From assembly GCA_963704405.1 (NCBI GenBank), contig OY969903.1:4216001-4280000 (forward strand): a stretch of 64,000 nt of DNA, given 5' to 3'. The position numbers and the translations under genes were made by a program. The notes beneath the pieces were generated by a model. That model did not search any database and was not told where the DNA came from. It saw only the letters and a list, made by a program, of their open reading frames with translations. The stretch comes from MFD01213-c1 sp963704405 (GTDB lineage: Bacteria; Planctomycetota; Phycisphaerae; Tepidisphaerales; Tepidisphaeraceae). Below are positions 1-8,611 of the stretch, piece by piece (the stretch's first letter is position 1; every line of letters starts with the position of its first letter).

Positions 1-1
1 G

Positions 2-247
2 CAGGGGGTTTGGGCGGGCTATTGGTTTGTGACAGGTATTGTGCTGCCCATCGTGATTGCCGTCGGGACGCTCGTGTGGTTTGGGATTGGTGGCGTAATC
101 GATTTGAGGTTGTTCTTTCGGCAGTTGACCTCGTTGAAGAGAGATGTGCGGGATGATGGAACAGTTCTGGAGCCGGTGTGCCCTGGCGAGGCTGACGAAG
201 GATATGAAGAGAAGGCGGAAGCAGTAATTGCCGGCCGGGGCAAGTGA
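2..247 (+). CDS. C-terminal end of a sodium:solute symporter-like transporter (partial)
   Basis: The reading frame is open from the left edge and stops at 245-247, so only the C-terminus is present. It shows one hydrophobic segment (about residues 8-32 of the visible part) followed by a charged cytoplasmic tail with the pattern LFFRQLTSLKRDVRDDGTV. A membrane helix followed by LRTLKRD-like and DDGTV-like tails is typical of planctomycete SSS-family transporters, which take up sugars or organic acids with sodium. Its position beside GH28 enzymes suggests uptake of oligogalacturonate or another pectin product, but that is inference. An ATG/GTG start inside the window would not be the real start. 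Confidence 0.5.
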   Translation, partial: QGVWAGYWFVTGIVLPIVIAVGTLVWFGIGGVIDLRLFFRQLTSLKRDVRDDGTVLEPVCPGEADEGYEEKAEAVIAGRGK

Positions 248-285
248 TTCAGGAGCGCGGTGAATATAGCTTAATGAATGGGCGT

Positions 286-1700
286 TTAATCCATATGAAG
301 CGCTTCGACGTTCTTCTGGAAGACGATCGGCTGGCCATCGAATTTTTGCGCGCCCAGGTCGTGCAAAACGACGCTTTTGGCATTAGTAAGGGAGACAGCG
401 GAACCGAGTTGGTCGGTGATGTCGATGCGGCGGAGCTTGATGTTGCGGGCATTGCGGATGATGACGCCGGCGCGGCAGAGATCGGGAACAACCGGGGACA
501 TGGCGGGAGGGCCGGCGGTTGTGTTTTCGGGGTCAAGATAAATGGAGATGTCGTCAAACGTGACATCTTCCACAGACATTTCAGGCAGCCCTAACACATA
601 AACCGCAGCAAACTTGGCGCGGCGAGCGGTGATGTTGCTGAAGCGGAGCCGGCGGAATCTTGGCGTGCCGGTGTTGACGGCGTGCGGGGATTCGTCGGTC
701 ACGCGGGCGGCGTCCCAGGCGCCGCAGCCATAGAACATATTGATGACCAGCGGGCAAAGAACTTCGTCCATGACGATATTGCTGACGCGGATGTCTTCCA
801 CAACGCTGCCGCGCCCGCGGCGGGACTTCAGGCGGATGCCGCGATCGGTGCCTCGGAAAACGCAGTTGGAGATGACGACATTGCGGACACCGCCGCTGGT
901 TTCGCTGCCGATGACGACCCCACCATGACCGCGAAGCATGGTGCAGTTGGTGATCGTGATATTTTCGCAGGGACGGAGCAGCCGGCGGCCTTCATCTTCG
1001 GTGCCGGATTTGATGGCGATGCAGTCGTCTCCCACATCGATGTGGCAATCGGAGATATGGACGTTGCTGCAGGAGTCGGGGTTGATGCCGTCGGTGTTGG
1101 GCGAATCCGGCGGGTTCTTGATCGTCACCTTATGAATGGTGACATTGTCGCAGGCAGTCGGATTGAGCGCCCAGAAACCGGAATTGCAGAGGGTGACGCC
1201 TTCGATGAGGACGTTGCGGCAATCCACCAGGCGGATGATGCGCGGGCGGATATGCTGCATTTTCTGCCGGCGGTCCAGCTCCCACCAGTATTCACCCCCG
1301 CCGTCGATGGTTCCGCGGCCGATGATGGCGACATTTTCGAGTCCTTCGCCGCAGATCAGGGCGGCGTGGGCGGGCTGTGCGGGGCCTTCCCATTTGCTGT
1401 TGCAGACGGGGAAGGCGGTGATGTCGCCGACACCGATGAGTTTGCGCCGGCTTCAAGCTGAAGCGTGACATTGCTGCGCATCGAGATGGAGCCGGTGAGA
1501 TAGATGCCCGCGGGGATAACAACGGTGCCGCCGCCGGTTTGACCGCATTGATCGATTGCGCGTTGCAGCGCGGCCGTGCATGAAGCAGAACCATCGGCGA
1601 TTGCGCCCGCATCGAGCACGTTGAACCACGGCGAGCGATAGCCCGAGCGGTCCAGGTGCGTTGCAAATTTTCGGTCGAGCGAGTCCCGAACCAGCGTCAT
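286..1700 (-). CDS. GH28 family glycoside hydrolase (polygalacturonase-like), frameshifted
   Basis: This is a right-handed beta-helix pectinase that hydrolyses galacturonan-type glycosidic bonds. The first part is in one frame (from 1700) and the rest in another. They join at the AAA run (minus strand) at 1441-1443, where one extra A restores LEAGAKLIGVGD and an unbroken protein of about 470 residues. GH28 motifs follow in order: NTDGIN near 1098, VGDDCIAIK near 1030, GHGGVVIG, and GIRLKSRRGRG. The ATG at 1700 is preferred because GGAG lies 6 nt upstream; the longer TTG start at 1748 has no ribosome site. No signal peptide is obvious, so the product may be cytoplasmic or its N-terminus misjudged. 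The break is probably a sequence error. Confidence 0.85.
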
Positions 1701-2073
1701 GCCAAACTCCAAAACAAACTGCCGATCGGCGGTCGGCGAGTCGATCAATCGATTGCGGCCGGGCAGGTTAATACCTCAACAATCAGCCGCGGATCACTGA
1801 CGACCGGGGGAGTCTATCAAACGTCGGCGCAAGGCATGTGTATAGAACGAGAATGTGCAACTCTTTTGTCCGTAATTACACATGGCGCTTTTGGTGAGGG
1901 AAACCACACTTTGCGCCAGCCCATTTCATCCGTGATGTTTGTTGCAGTTTGTTGTAAAAGTTTTGCACTTTATGAGAGAGTTGGATCGTTGGCGGCTATT
2001 TTCGATGTAGAATGCGCGGCGAGGCGCCGCTGCCTGTAGAGCCCTGAAATCGAAACTGTCCCGGAGGATGTGC
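1701..2073. promoter_or_regulatory. Divergent intergenic region between GH28 and XylR-type regulator
   Basis: No gene is visible here. Both flanking genes are transcribed outward, so the region must hold both promoters. A perfect-but-one tandem direct repeat, GTTTGTTGCA then GTTTGTTGTA, lies at 1937-1956. Spaced direct half-sites are the usual recognition pattern of AraC-type DNA-binding domains, and the neighbouring regulator carries one, so this is a candidate operator. That assignment is inference. Confidence 0.35.
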
Positions 2074-3390
2074 GTGGCGTTAAGTAAAACCATTTCAATG
2101 CCGACGCGGGAGCGCCGGGAAAAAGCGGCAGAGCGGCCCGAAGCCCGAAAAGCGGTGGAAGCGGTGGTTGTTTCGGCGGCGGCAGAGATGAGGGAACCGC
2201 GGATCCAGGAAACAACGGACAGCCGGCAGCCGACACCGCGCATGCGGCATGTGGCTCTGCTTATTGAAACATCGGGTTCTTATGGGCGCGGATTGCTGCG
2301 CGGGGTGGCGAAATACAATCGCGAGCATGCGCGCTGGTCAACCTATTTTCATCCGCATGGCCTGGGAGATGCGCCGCCGGAATGGATGAATACGTGGGAA
2401 GGCGATGGGATCCTGGCGCGGGTGGATACGACGGCGATTGCCGATCTCCTGCGAAATTCCGGCGTGCCCGTGGTAAACCTGCGGGGAACCGTGCTGAACC
2501 TGCGGTTTCCATATGTGGGGCCGGATCATTCAGCAATCGCAAAACTGGCGGCCGAGCACCTCTTGGAGCGGGGGCTGAAGCATTTTGCGTTTTGCGGGAA
2601 GGAGCCCGGCGTTCATCCCGGCCTCGATGAGCGGGGGGATTCATTCAAGCAGACGATTGAAGCAGCGGGGTTTCCGTGTGAATTGTTTAGATCGGTTGAA
2701 TGCACGCCGAGGCATAACTGGGAAACGGAACAGGATGCGCTGGCGGGTTGGATTGCGAAATTGCCGAAGCCCGTAGGGGTGATGGCATGCAATGATGAAC
2801 GGGGGTTGCAGGTGCTGGATGCCTGCCGCCGATGCGGAGCGACAGTGCCGGATGAGGTGGCTGTAATTGGGGTGGACAATGATGAGTATCTTTGTCATCT
2901 GTCGATTCCCCCCTTGACAAGCGTGGACGTGAATGCCGAGCAGATTGGATATGAGGCGGCGGTGCTGCTGGATCAGATGATGCAGGGAAAAAAGATGCCG
3001 ACGAAAGCGCAATTCATTGCGCCTCGCGGGATCGTGACGCGGCTGTCGACGGATGTGGTGGCAAGCACCGATCTTGAAGTGAATCGGGCCCTGCGATTTA
3101 TCCGCGAGCGCGGCATCGGCACCCTGAATGTGGGAGACGTGCTGGCGCACCTGGGAATGTCGCGGGCTTCGCTGCAGCAGCGGATGAAAAAAGCCATCGG
3201 CCGAACCATTCATGAAGAGATCGAGCGGGTGCGGCTGGCGCGCGTAAAAGAGCTGTTGCTCATTCCGGATATCACCATCAAGCAAGTGGCGCGGCAGACA
3301 GGGTTCAGCAGCGTGCAATATATGACTCGGGTATTCCGTGCGGCCTTGGGAGAAACACCGGCAAAATATCGAAGCAAGCGTGCGAAATGA
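2074..3390 (+). CDS. XylR-family transcriptional regulator (LacI-type sensor plus AraC-type DNA-binding domain)
   Basis: The N-terminal half is a periplasmic-binding-protein-like sugar sensor (from RHVALLIETSGSYGRG to the VTRLSTDVV region). The C-terminal 100 residues form an AraC double helix-turn-helix (VGDVLAHLGMSRASLQQR, then DITIKQVARQTGFSSVQYMTRVF, ending ETPAKYR). This order matches the xylose-operon regulator XylR rather than LacI, which has its DNA-binding domain at the N-terminus. GGAGG at 2063-2067 is correctly spaced for GTG 2074; the ATG at 2068 would have no gap to that site. About 55 poorly conserved residues precede the sensor. It lies between GH28 genes on both sides and probably controls them in response to a pectin-derived sugar (inference). 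Confidence 0.85.
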   Translation: MALSKTISMPTRERREKAAERPEARKAVEAVVVSAAAEMREPRIQETTDSRQPTPRMRHVALLIETSGSYGRGLLRGVAKYNREHARWSTYFHPHGLGDAPPEWMNTWEGDGILARVDTTAIADLLRNSGVPVVNLRGTVLNLRFPYVGPDHSAIAKLAAEHLLERGLKHFAFCGKEPGVHPGLDERGDSFKQTIEAAGFPCELFRSVECTPRHNWETEQDALAGWIAKLPKPVGVMACNDERGLQVLDACRRCGATVPDEVAVIGVDNDEYLCHLSIPPLTSVDVNAEQIGYEAAVLLDQMMQGKKMPTKAQFIAPRGIVTRLSTDVVASTDLEVNRALRFIRERGIGTLNVGDVLAHLGMSRASLQQRMKKAIGRTIHEEIERVRLARVKELLLIPDITIKQVARQTGFSSVQYMTRVFRAALGETPAKYRSKRAK

Positions 3391-3433
3391 TCTGTTCCTG
3401 CAGTTGAAGTGATTGGGCGGAGAGGAACGTTGA

Positions 3434-4783
3434 ATGAACCGAATGTTGCCGGGAGTTTGTTTCTGTGCCGCGGCGGCCTGGCTGGTGGCGGGGATGCGGG
3501 CATCCTGCGTGATGGGCGGGGAAGCTTCGGCAAATCCGACGACATCACCGGTGATTCCATTGCCGCAGATTCCAGCAAAGACATTCAATGTGATGGACTA
3601 TGGGGCGATTGCGGATGGCAAAATTTCCTGCACGGCCGCGATTCAGAAAGCCATTGACGAGTGCAGCAAGGCGGGCGGGGGAACCGTGCTGTTTCCAGCG
3701 GGATCGTATCTGACCGGGCCGTTCACGCTGGCGAGCAATCTGAATCTGCATGTGGAAAAGAATGCGACGATCCTGACGAGCGATAACCCAGGCGATTACA
3801 CGATCGATGCGCGCGGGTTTAATAATTGCATTGAGGCGAGGAACTGCCATGACCTGGCGATCACCGGGGCAGGGACGATCGACGGGCAGGGGGCGATTTT
3901 CTGGAAGAATTATGTGAAGGCGAAGGATGCGCCGGCGGATGCGCCCAGCCCGCCGCACCGGCCATACATGATTGCGCTGCAGAACTGCCGGCGCGTGCTG
4001 GTGCAGGATATTTTGCTTACGAACGCACCATGTTTTCATCTGGTCCCCAAGACATCGCAGGATGTGACAATTAAGAACATTCGGATCAAGGCCCCGGTGA
4101 AGTCGCCGAACACGGATGGGATAGACCCTTCAGGCCGGAACTTTTTAATTACGGGTTGCACGTTTGATGTGGGTGATGACTGCATCGCGCTGAAGGCGAC
4201 GTCGCGGATCGATCCCGATCAGCCAGCCTGCGAGAATTTTACAATCGCAGATTGCACGTTTCTGCACGGGCATGGGATGTCGATCGGGGGGCAATCCTAC
4301 GGCGGGCTTCGGCACATGGTGGTGCGCGATTCCACATTCGACGGCACGGAAGCAGGCATCCGCCTGAAGGCGAGCCGCGGTTTTGGCGGGTTGGTGGAAG
4401 ACGTGACGTATGAAAACCTGGCGATGAAGCACGTGAAGTTTCCAATAATGATCACCAGTTTTTACCCTTCGATTCCGAAAAATCCCGAAGAGGATGCGGC
4501 TCAGCCGGTAACGAAGACAACACCGATCTGGCGGAATATCCGCATCAGCCACCTGACCTCGCAAGAGGGGGAAAATGCCGGGCGGATCCTGGGGCTGGGG
4601 GAGATGCCCGTGATGGATGTGGTGCTGAGCGATGTGTCCATCTCGGCGAAGAAGCCGATGGACATCATCAATGCCAGGGGGATTCGATTCGAAGATTCGA
4701 AGATCGTGGTAGCGACAAAGGGGCCGGCGGTGATCGTGCTCAAATCTGAAGTGACGGGCATCGACCCGGCGACCGGAAAGTAA
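3434..4783 (+). CDS. Secreted GH28 family glycoside hydrolase (polygalacturonase-like)
   Basis: 449 residues, complete. A signal peptide is visible (hydrophobic CFCAAAAWLVAG within the first 25 residues). The beta-helix starts with FNVMDYGAIADG and carries the GH28 catalytic motifs NTDGID, DVGDDCIALK, GHGMSIGGQS and GIRLKASRGFGG. It should hydrolyse polygalacturonan or another uronate-rich pectin outside the cytoplasm. It starts 43 nt after the XylR-type regulator and is followed 69 nt later by a second secreted GH28, so the three genes may form one transcript. The exact substrate (endo or exo, homogalacturonan or rhamnogalacturonan) cannot be told from sequence alone. Confidence 0.92.
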   Translation: MNRMLPGVCFCAAAAWLVAGMRASCVMGGEASANPTTSPVIPLPQIPAKTFNVMDYGAIADGKISCTAAIQKAIDECSKAGGGTVLFPAGSYLTGPFTLASNLNLHVEKNATILTSDNPGDYTIDARGFNNCIEARNCHDLAITGAGTIDGQGAIFWKNYVKAKDAPADAPSPPHRPYMIALQNCRRVLVQDILLTNAPCFHLVPKTSQDVTIKNIRIKAPVKSPNTDGIDPSGRNFLITGCTFDVGDDCIALKATSRIDPDQPACENFTIADCTFLHGHGMSIGGQSYGGLRHMVVRDSTFDGTEAGIRLKASRGFGGLVEDVTYENLAMKHVKFPIMITSFYPSIPKNPEEDAAQPVTKTTPIWRNIRISHLTSQEGENAGRILGLGEMPVMDVVLSDVSISAKKPMDIINARGIRFEDSKIVVATKGPAVIVLKSEVTGIDPATGK

Positions 4784-4852
4784 ATGCAGCGTGTGGAGAT
4801 TTGTGAGTCGTGACGTTTTTCTGGGGCGATTTTTCTGGTTCGCGGAGGAACG

Positions 4853-7800
4853 ATGCGGCCGAAGCCGGCAATATCTCGACGCATCCTCCATCGTGCGGGG
4901 CAGCCGGTGTGTGAAAGCCTGGAACCGCGGCAACTGCTTTCGACGATCCCGCTGCCGGTGATTCCAAATAATACGTTCGTGGTCACCAGCTATGGCGCCC
5001 AGGGAAATGGGACCACCGACAATACCACTTCCATCCAGAACGCGATCAATGCGGCCGGCAGCGCCGGCGGCGGTACCGTGGAAGTGCCGGCGGGGACGTT
5101 TCTTTCGGGGCCGATTACTTTATCCACTAAAATCAATCTGCAGATCGACAGCGGGGGAATTCTGCAGGCGCTGCCGCACGGCACCTATCCGGATGTGGGC
5201 AACTCGCCGAAGAATTTCATTACAATCAGCTCGAAGAACAACGTTGAAATATCGGGGAGCGGCACGATCGATGGAAATGGAGCGGCGTGGTGGACGGCGT
5301 ATAACGCGGACAACAGCGTCAACCGGCCGCGACTGATCAATATCACTTCCAGCGACACCGTGTGGGTGCGGAACGTGACGCTGCAGAACTCGCCGATGTT
5401 TCACCTGGCGACCGGCAACACAAATAATATGACGATCGATTCGATCCACATCAGCGCGTCTTCGACGTCGCCGAACACGGACGGGATGGATCTGGCGGGG
5501 CTGCATTACCTGGTGGAAAACTGCACGACCGACACAGGGGATGACAACATCGTCATGAAGCCGGGCACTTCGTTTTGCAGTGATATCACAATCACCGGCT
5601 GCACGTTTCTCCATGGGCACGGGTTGTCGATCGGCGGGCAGACAAACCTGGGCCTCGACGGGATGACGGTTACAAATTGCACATTTAACGGGACAGTTTC
5701 CGGGCTCCGCATGAAGGCCAGCCGCGCGGCGGGAGGGCTGGTGCAGAATGTGACATACTCCAACATCACGATGACCAATGTGCAGTATCCCATCAACATC
5801 AACAGCTATTATGATGTCGGGACAATCCCGACAAACCCGCAGGACCCGGCGCAGGCGGTCACTTCAACTACGCCGATCTGGAAAAACATCACGATCAGCA
5901 ATCTCACTTCGACCAACTCGGCGAGCAGTACATACTGCGGCATCATCTGGGGGCTGCCGGAAGAACCGGTGATGAATGTGTCACTGGTGAATGTGAAGCT
6001 GTCGGCCTCGCTGGGGATGGATATCAATCATGTTCGGAATGTCTCATTTGATTCGCAATGCACCCTGACGGCGGCCAGCGGTGGAGATGAGATTTCAACC
6101 AAGACGGCGGGGACGCCTTATGACGCAGTGGTGGTGGCCGGCGGATGGTCGGATCAGGATATCAATTCGCCGGGCGTGGTGGGGACGACGATGTTTGATC
6201 CGGATACCGGGAAATGGATTGTAACCGGCGGAGGGGCGGATATCGGAGGGGCGGCGGATCAGTTTAATTTTCCATCGGCAGGTTTGACGGGGGATGGTTC
6301 GATCATAGCGCAGGTGACTTCGCAAACCGGCACAGACGCCGCTGCGCGGGCGGGCGTGATGATTCGGGCCGACAACACCGCGGGGGCGGCGTTCGCGGCG
6401 GTGGAGGTGACGCATAGCAACGGGCTGATGTTCCAATGGCGTGCGTCGGCGGGCGCGGCGGCGAGTTCTGTTTCGGTGGCGGGACTGGCGACGCCGATGT
6501 GGGTGCAGTTGTCGCGATGGGGGAATGTGATCAGTGCATATTATTCCAGCGACAACTCGCATTGGACCCAGATTGGCGGGGCGCAGGCGATTGCAATGAA
6601 TTCGGCGGTGCTGGCCGGGCTGGCTGTGACGCCGCACAACAACAGCACCACCAATGCGGCGAGTTTCAGCAGCGTGGCGGTGAACGGTCAGCCGGTGATT
6701 GCGGAGGAGACGGGATCAACGTTAAACGTCAATCTTGCGGCGGCAACCGGGGCGGTGACGTTAGGAACCAGCGGCGCCAATACAACCGTGACAAGCGGCG
6801 CCACCTATTCATTTTCCGCAGTAGTGAGCGTCACTGTCGCGTTCTCGGCGGCTGCGGATGTATTAAATTTCAATAGCGGGCCGGCGGGGCCCATCAGCCT
6901 GTTGAATTCTCTGGCGTCGGATACGGTGAACGTGAACAGCGGCACGGCCACATTCGCTGCGCCGGCGGCAGGGGCGGGATTGACCGCCGAAACACTTGAT
7001 ACGCTGCTCATCGCGGCTGGAGCGAAAGCGGTCTTTGCAGACCCGGTGTCTCATGCGGATCGAGCGGTAGTGGTCCTGAATGCCTTAACCATTCGCTCGG
7101 CGACAGGGATACAAACCGGGTTGCTCGATCTGGCGGGAAATGATCTGGTCGTGAAAGGTGGGGATTGGAACAGCATTGCAAATGATTTGAACAGCGGAAT
7201 AAATCTTGCCGCCGGCGGATATTGGAACGGCGCCGGTGGGATTATTTCATCTGCCGCGGCGAATGATTCAACGCATCTTACAACCCTTGGCGCAATCCAA
7301 AACGACGACGGCACCGGACATGCGATTTACGGGAGCAGCACAACATATGGCCCGTTTGACAATCAGGATGTGGGGACCGCCGATGTGCTGGTGAAGTACA
7401 CTTATTATGGCGACGCCGATCTTTCCGGGAAGGTTGATGGGACGGACTACGGAAAGATCGACAATGGCTTCACCCATCCCGCGCTCACAGGCTGGTTCAA
7501 CGGCGACTTCAATTACGACGGCGCTGTCGACGGCAGCGACTATTCACTCATCGACAATGCGTTCAATATGCAGGCGGCGAGCCTGGCCTCGTCGGCGGCG
7601 ACATTTGCATTGGTCTCGCCCGCGCCAGCGAAGGCCGTCGCGGTAGCAATGACACAAAGCGCAGGGAGGCCGGCCATTTTGGTCATGAACAACACCTCGG
7701 TTTCTGCCGCCGTAGGGTTTGGTGGTGCGCCAATGGGTTCATCATCGATCGATGACATCCTTACAGAAGCCCATCCTGCGTCCTGCGAACTGCTCGAACA

Positions 7801-7876
7801 AACGATCGTGCTTGCAAAGAGAAAGCGGTTGGCGGAAAAACGATCGATGCCTATCTCTGGTAGCGGGTCAGTTTGA
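4853..7876 (+). CDS. Large secreted GH28 enzyme with LEPR-XLL N-terminus and dockerin-like C-terminus
   Basis: 1007 residues. The LEPRQLLS signature is at residues 23-30. A GH28 beta-helix follows (about 38-420) with NTDGMD, TGDDNIVMK, GHGLSIGG and GLRMKASRAAGG; DDN replaces the usual DDC. A concanavalin-like accessory domain (about 425-625, with AGVMIRAD and SRWGNVISAYYSSDNSHW) resembles DUF1349-type modules. After a Ser/Ala/Thr-rich stretch comes a two-repeat dockerin-like calcium domain (about 851-915; GDADLSGKVDGTDYGKID and GDFNYDGAVDGSDYSLID). The C-terminal tail is Lys/Arg-rich. This is a multimodular extracellular pectinase; the dockerin may anchor it to a cohesin-like partner, none of which is visible here. 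Confidence 0.92.
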   Translation: MRPKPAISRRILHRAGQPVCESLEPRQLLSTIPLPVIPNNTFVVTSYGAQGNGTTDNTTSIQNAINAAGSAGGGTVEVPAGTFLSGPITLSTKINLQIDSGGILQALPHGTYPDVGNSPKNFITISSKNNVEISGSGTIDGNGAAWWTAYNADNSVNRPRLINITSSDTVWVRNVTLQNSPMFHLATGNTNNMTIDSIHISASSTSPNTDGMDLAGLHYLVENCTTDTGDDNIVMKPGTSFCSDITITGCTFLHGHGLSIGGQTNLGLDGMTVTNCTFNGTVSGLRMKASRAAGGLVQNVTYSNITMTNVQYPININSYYDVGTIPTNPQDPAQAVTSTTPIWKNITISNLTSTNSASSTYCGIIWGLPEEPVMNVSLVNVKLSASLGMDINHVRNVSFDSQCTLTAASGGDEISTKTAGTPYDAVVVAGGWSDQDINSPGVVGTTMFDPDTGKWIVTGGGADIGGAADQFNFPSAGLTGDGSIIAQVTSQTGTDAAARAGVMIRADNTAGAAFAAVEVTHSNGLMFQWRASAGAAASSVSVAGLATPMWVQLSRWGNVISAYYSSDNSHWTQIGGAQAIAMNSAVLAGLAVTPHNNSTTNAASFSSVAVNGQPVIAEETGSTLNVNLAAATGAVTLGTSGANTTVTSGATYSFSAVVSVTVAFSAAADVLNFNSGPAGPISLLNSLASDTVNVNSGTATFAAPAAGAGLTAETLDTLLIAAGAKAVFADPVSHADRAVVVLNALTIRSATGIQTGLLDLAGNDLVVKGGDWNSIANDLNSGINLAAGGYWNGAGGIISSAAANDSTHLTTLGAIQNDDGTGHAIYGSSTTYGPFDNQDVGTADVLVKYTYYGDADLSGKVDGTDYGKIDNGFTHPALTGWFNGDFNYDGAVDGSDYSLIDNAFNMQAASLASSAATFALVSPAPAKAVAVAMTQSAGRPAILVMNNTSVSAAVGFGGAPMGSSSIDDILTEAHPASCELLEQTIVLAKRKRLAEKRSMPISGSGSV

Positions 7877-7884
7877 AATTATTC

Positions 7885-8079
7885 CTATTTTGGGGACCGG
7901 GCAGCGGTCGGGCGTGGCTCGAAGGTCGTAGCCGCAGTGAAGTCTGTGCCATCGGTCGAGCGGGAAATAGTATAACTGGTGGCGACAACTGAATCATCCG
8001 TCCACGACAGATCGATTTGATCCGGCGTTGCAATCGCTTCGGCAAGATCAGGCGCCGCGGGAATAATATTCAAATCCAC
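7885..8079 (-). pseudogene. Fibronectin type III domain remnant
   Basis: A short minus-strand reading frame (GTG at 8079) encodes about 55 residues of a typical bacterial Fn3 domain: PAAPDLAEAIATPDQIDLSW, then DDSVVATSYTISRSTDGTDF. It has no upstream signal, no partner domains and no good start. It most likely survives from a lost multidomain secreted protein of the kind seen elsewhere in the window. It lies tail to tail with the large GH28 gene, 8 nt from its stop. The domain identity is fairly clear; that it is dead is inference from its size. Confidence 0.5.
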
Positions 8080-8611
8080 ATGCGGGGAATGACTAAAAGG
8101 ACATAGCTCTTTCTAAAGAGCTGCGTCACCACGTCCGGCTCTGTCTCGACCCTCTCCAGGTTCGGCGCTTGTTCGGTAGCGCATCTTCATATTGCGACGC
8201 TACAAGATGCGGGATGGAATCCTGCCAATCGCCGCGGATGGTCCTGGGCACCATTCGCGAGAATTTGGTGCAGGCCAGTTCAAATCCCGTTGCTTGGTCG
8301 TCGTAACTCCTGATTTCCCGTTGGTATTTCTCTCCTTCATCGAAATGCGAAATATTTCACAAATGCCGATCCTGCCAGCGGATAGCGATAGAAGCTCACG
8401 GAAGTGAGAATTCGTCCCGCGAATCGCGGCGACAAGACACGAGTGAAACTTTTCTGCGTTTTTTACTACGACTTATTTGTGGCTAAGCCTCTATTGCTTG
8501 GCACCTGCAGATGCCGCCACTCCTCATTGCTCGGTGTTGCAAGCGCCGTCATGTCCCGTATTGATGCAGCCGTACATTTATTGTCGGAAAGCAGTAACAC
8601 GGGATTTAGCT
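8080..8611. other. Intergenic stretch without a supported gene; one perfect hairpin
   Basis: No convincing coding sequence, tRNA or riboswitch was seen. A perfect 8-bp inverted repeat, AGCTCTTT-CT-AAAGAGCT, lies at 8105-8122 with no T-run. The part nearest 8611 must contain the promoter of the fused sigma-factor gene, but no clear -35/-10 pair stands out. Confidence 0.3.

Noticed and set aside
8200..8310. tRNA-like T-loop near 8280 (CAGTTCAAATCCCG)
   Set aside because: The flanking bases do not form a T-stem, and no acceptor, D- or anticodon arms could be folded.
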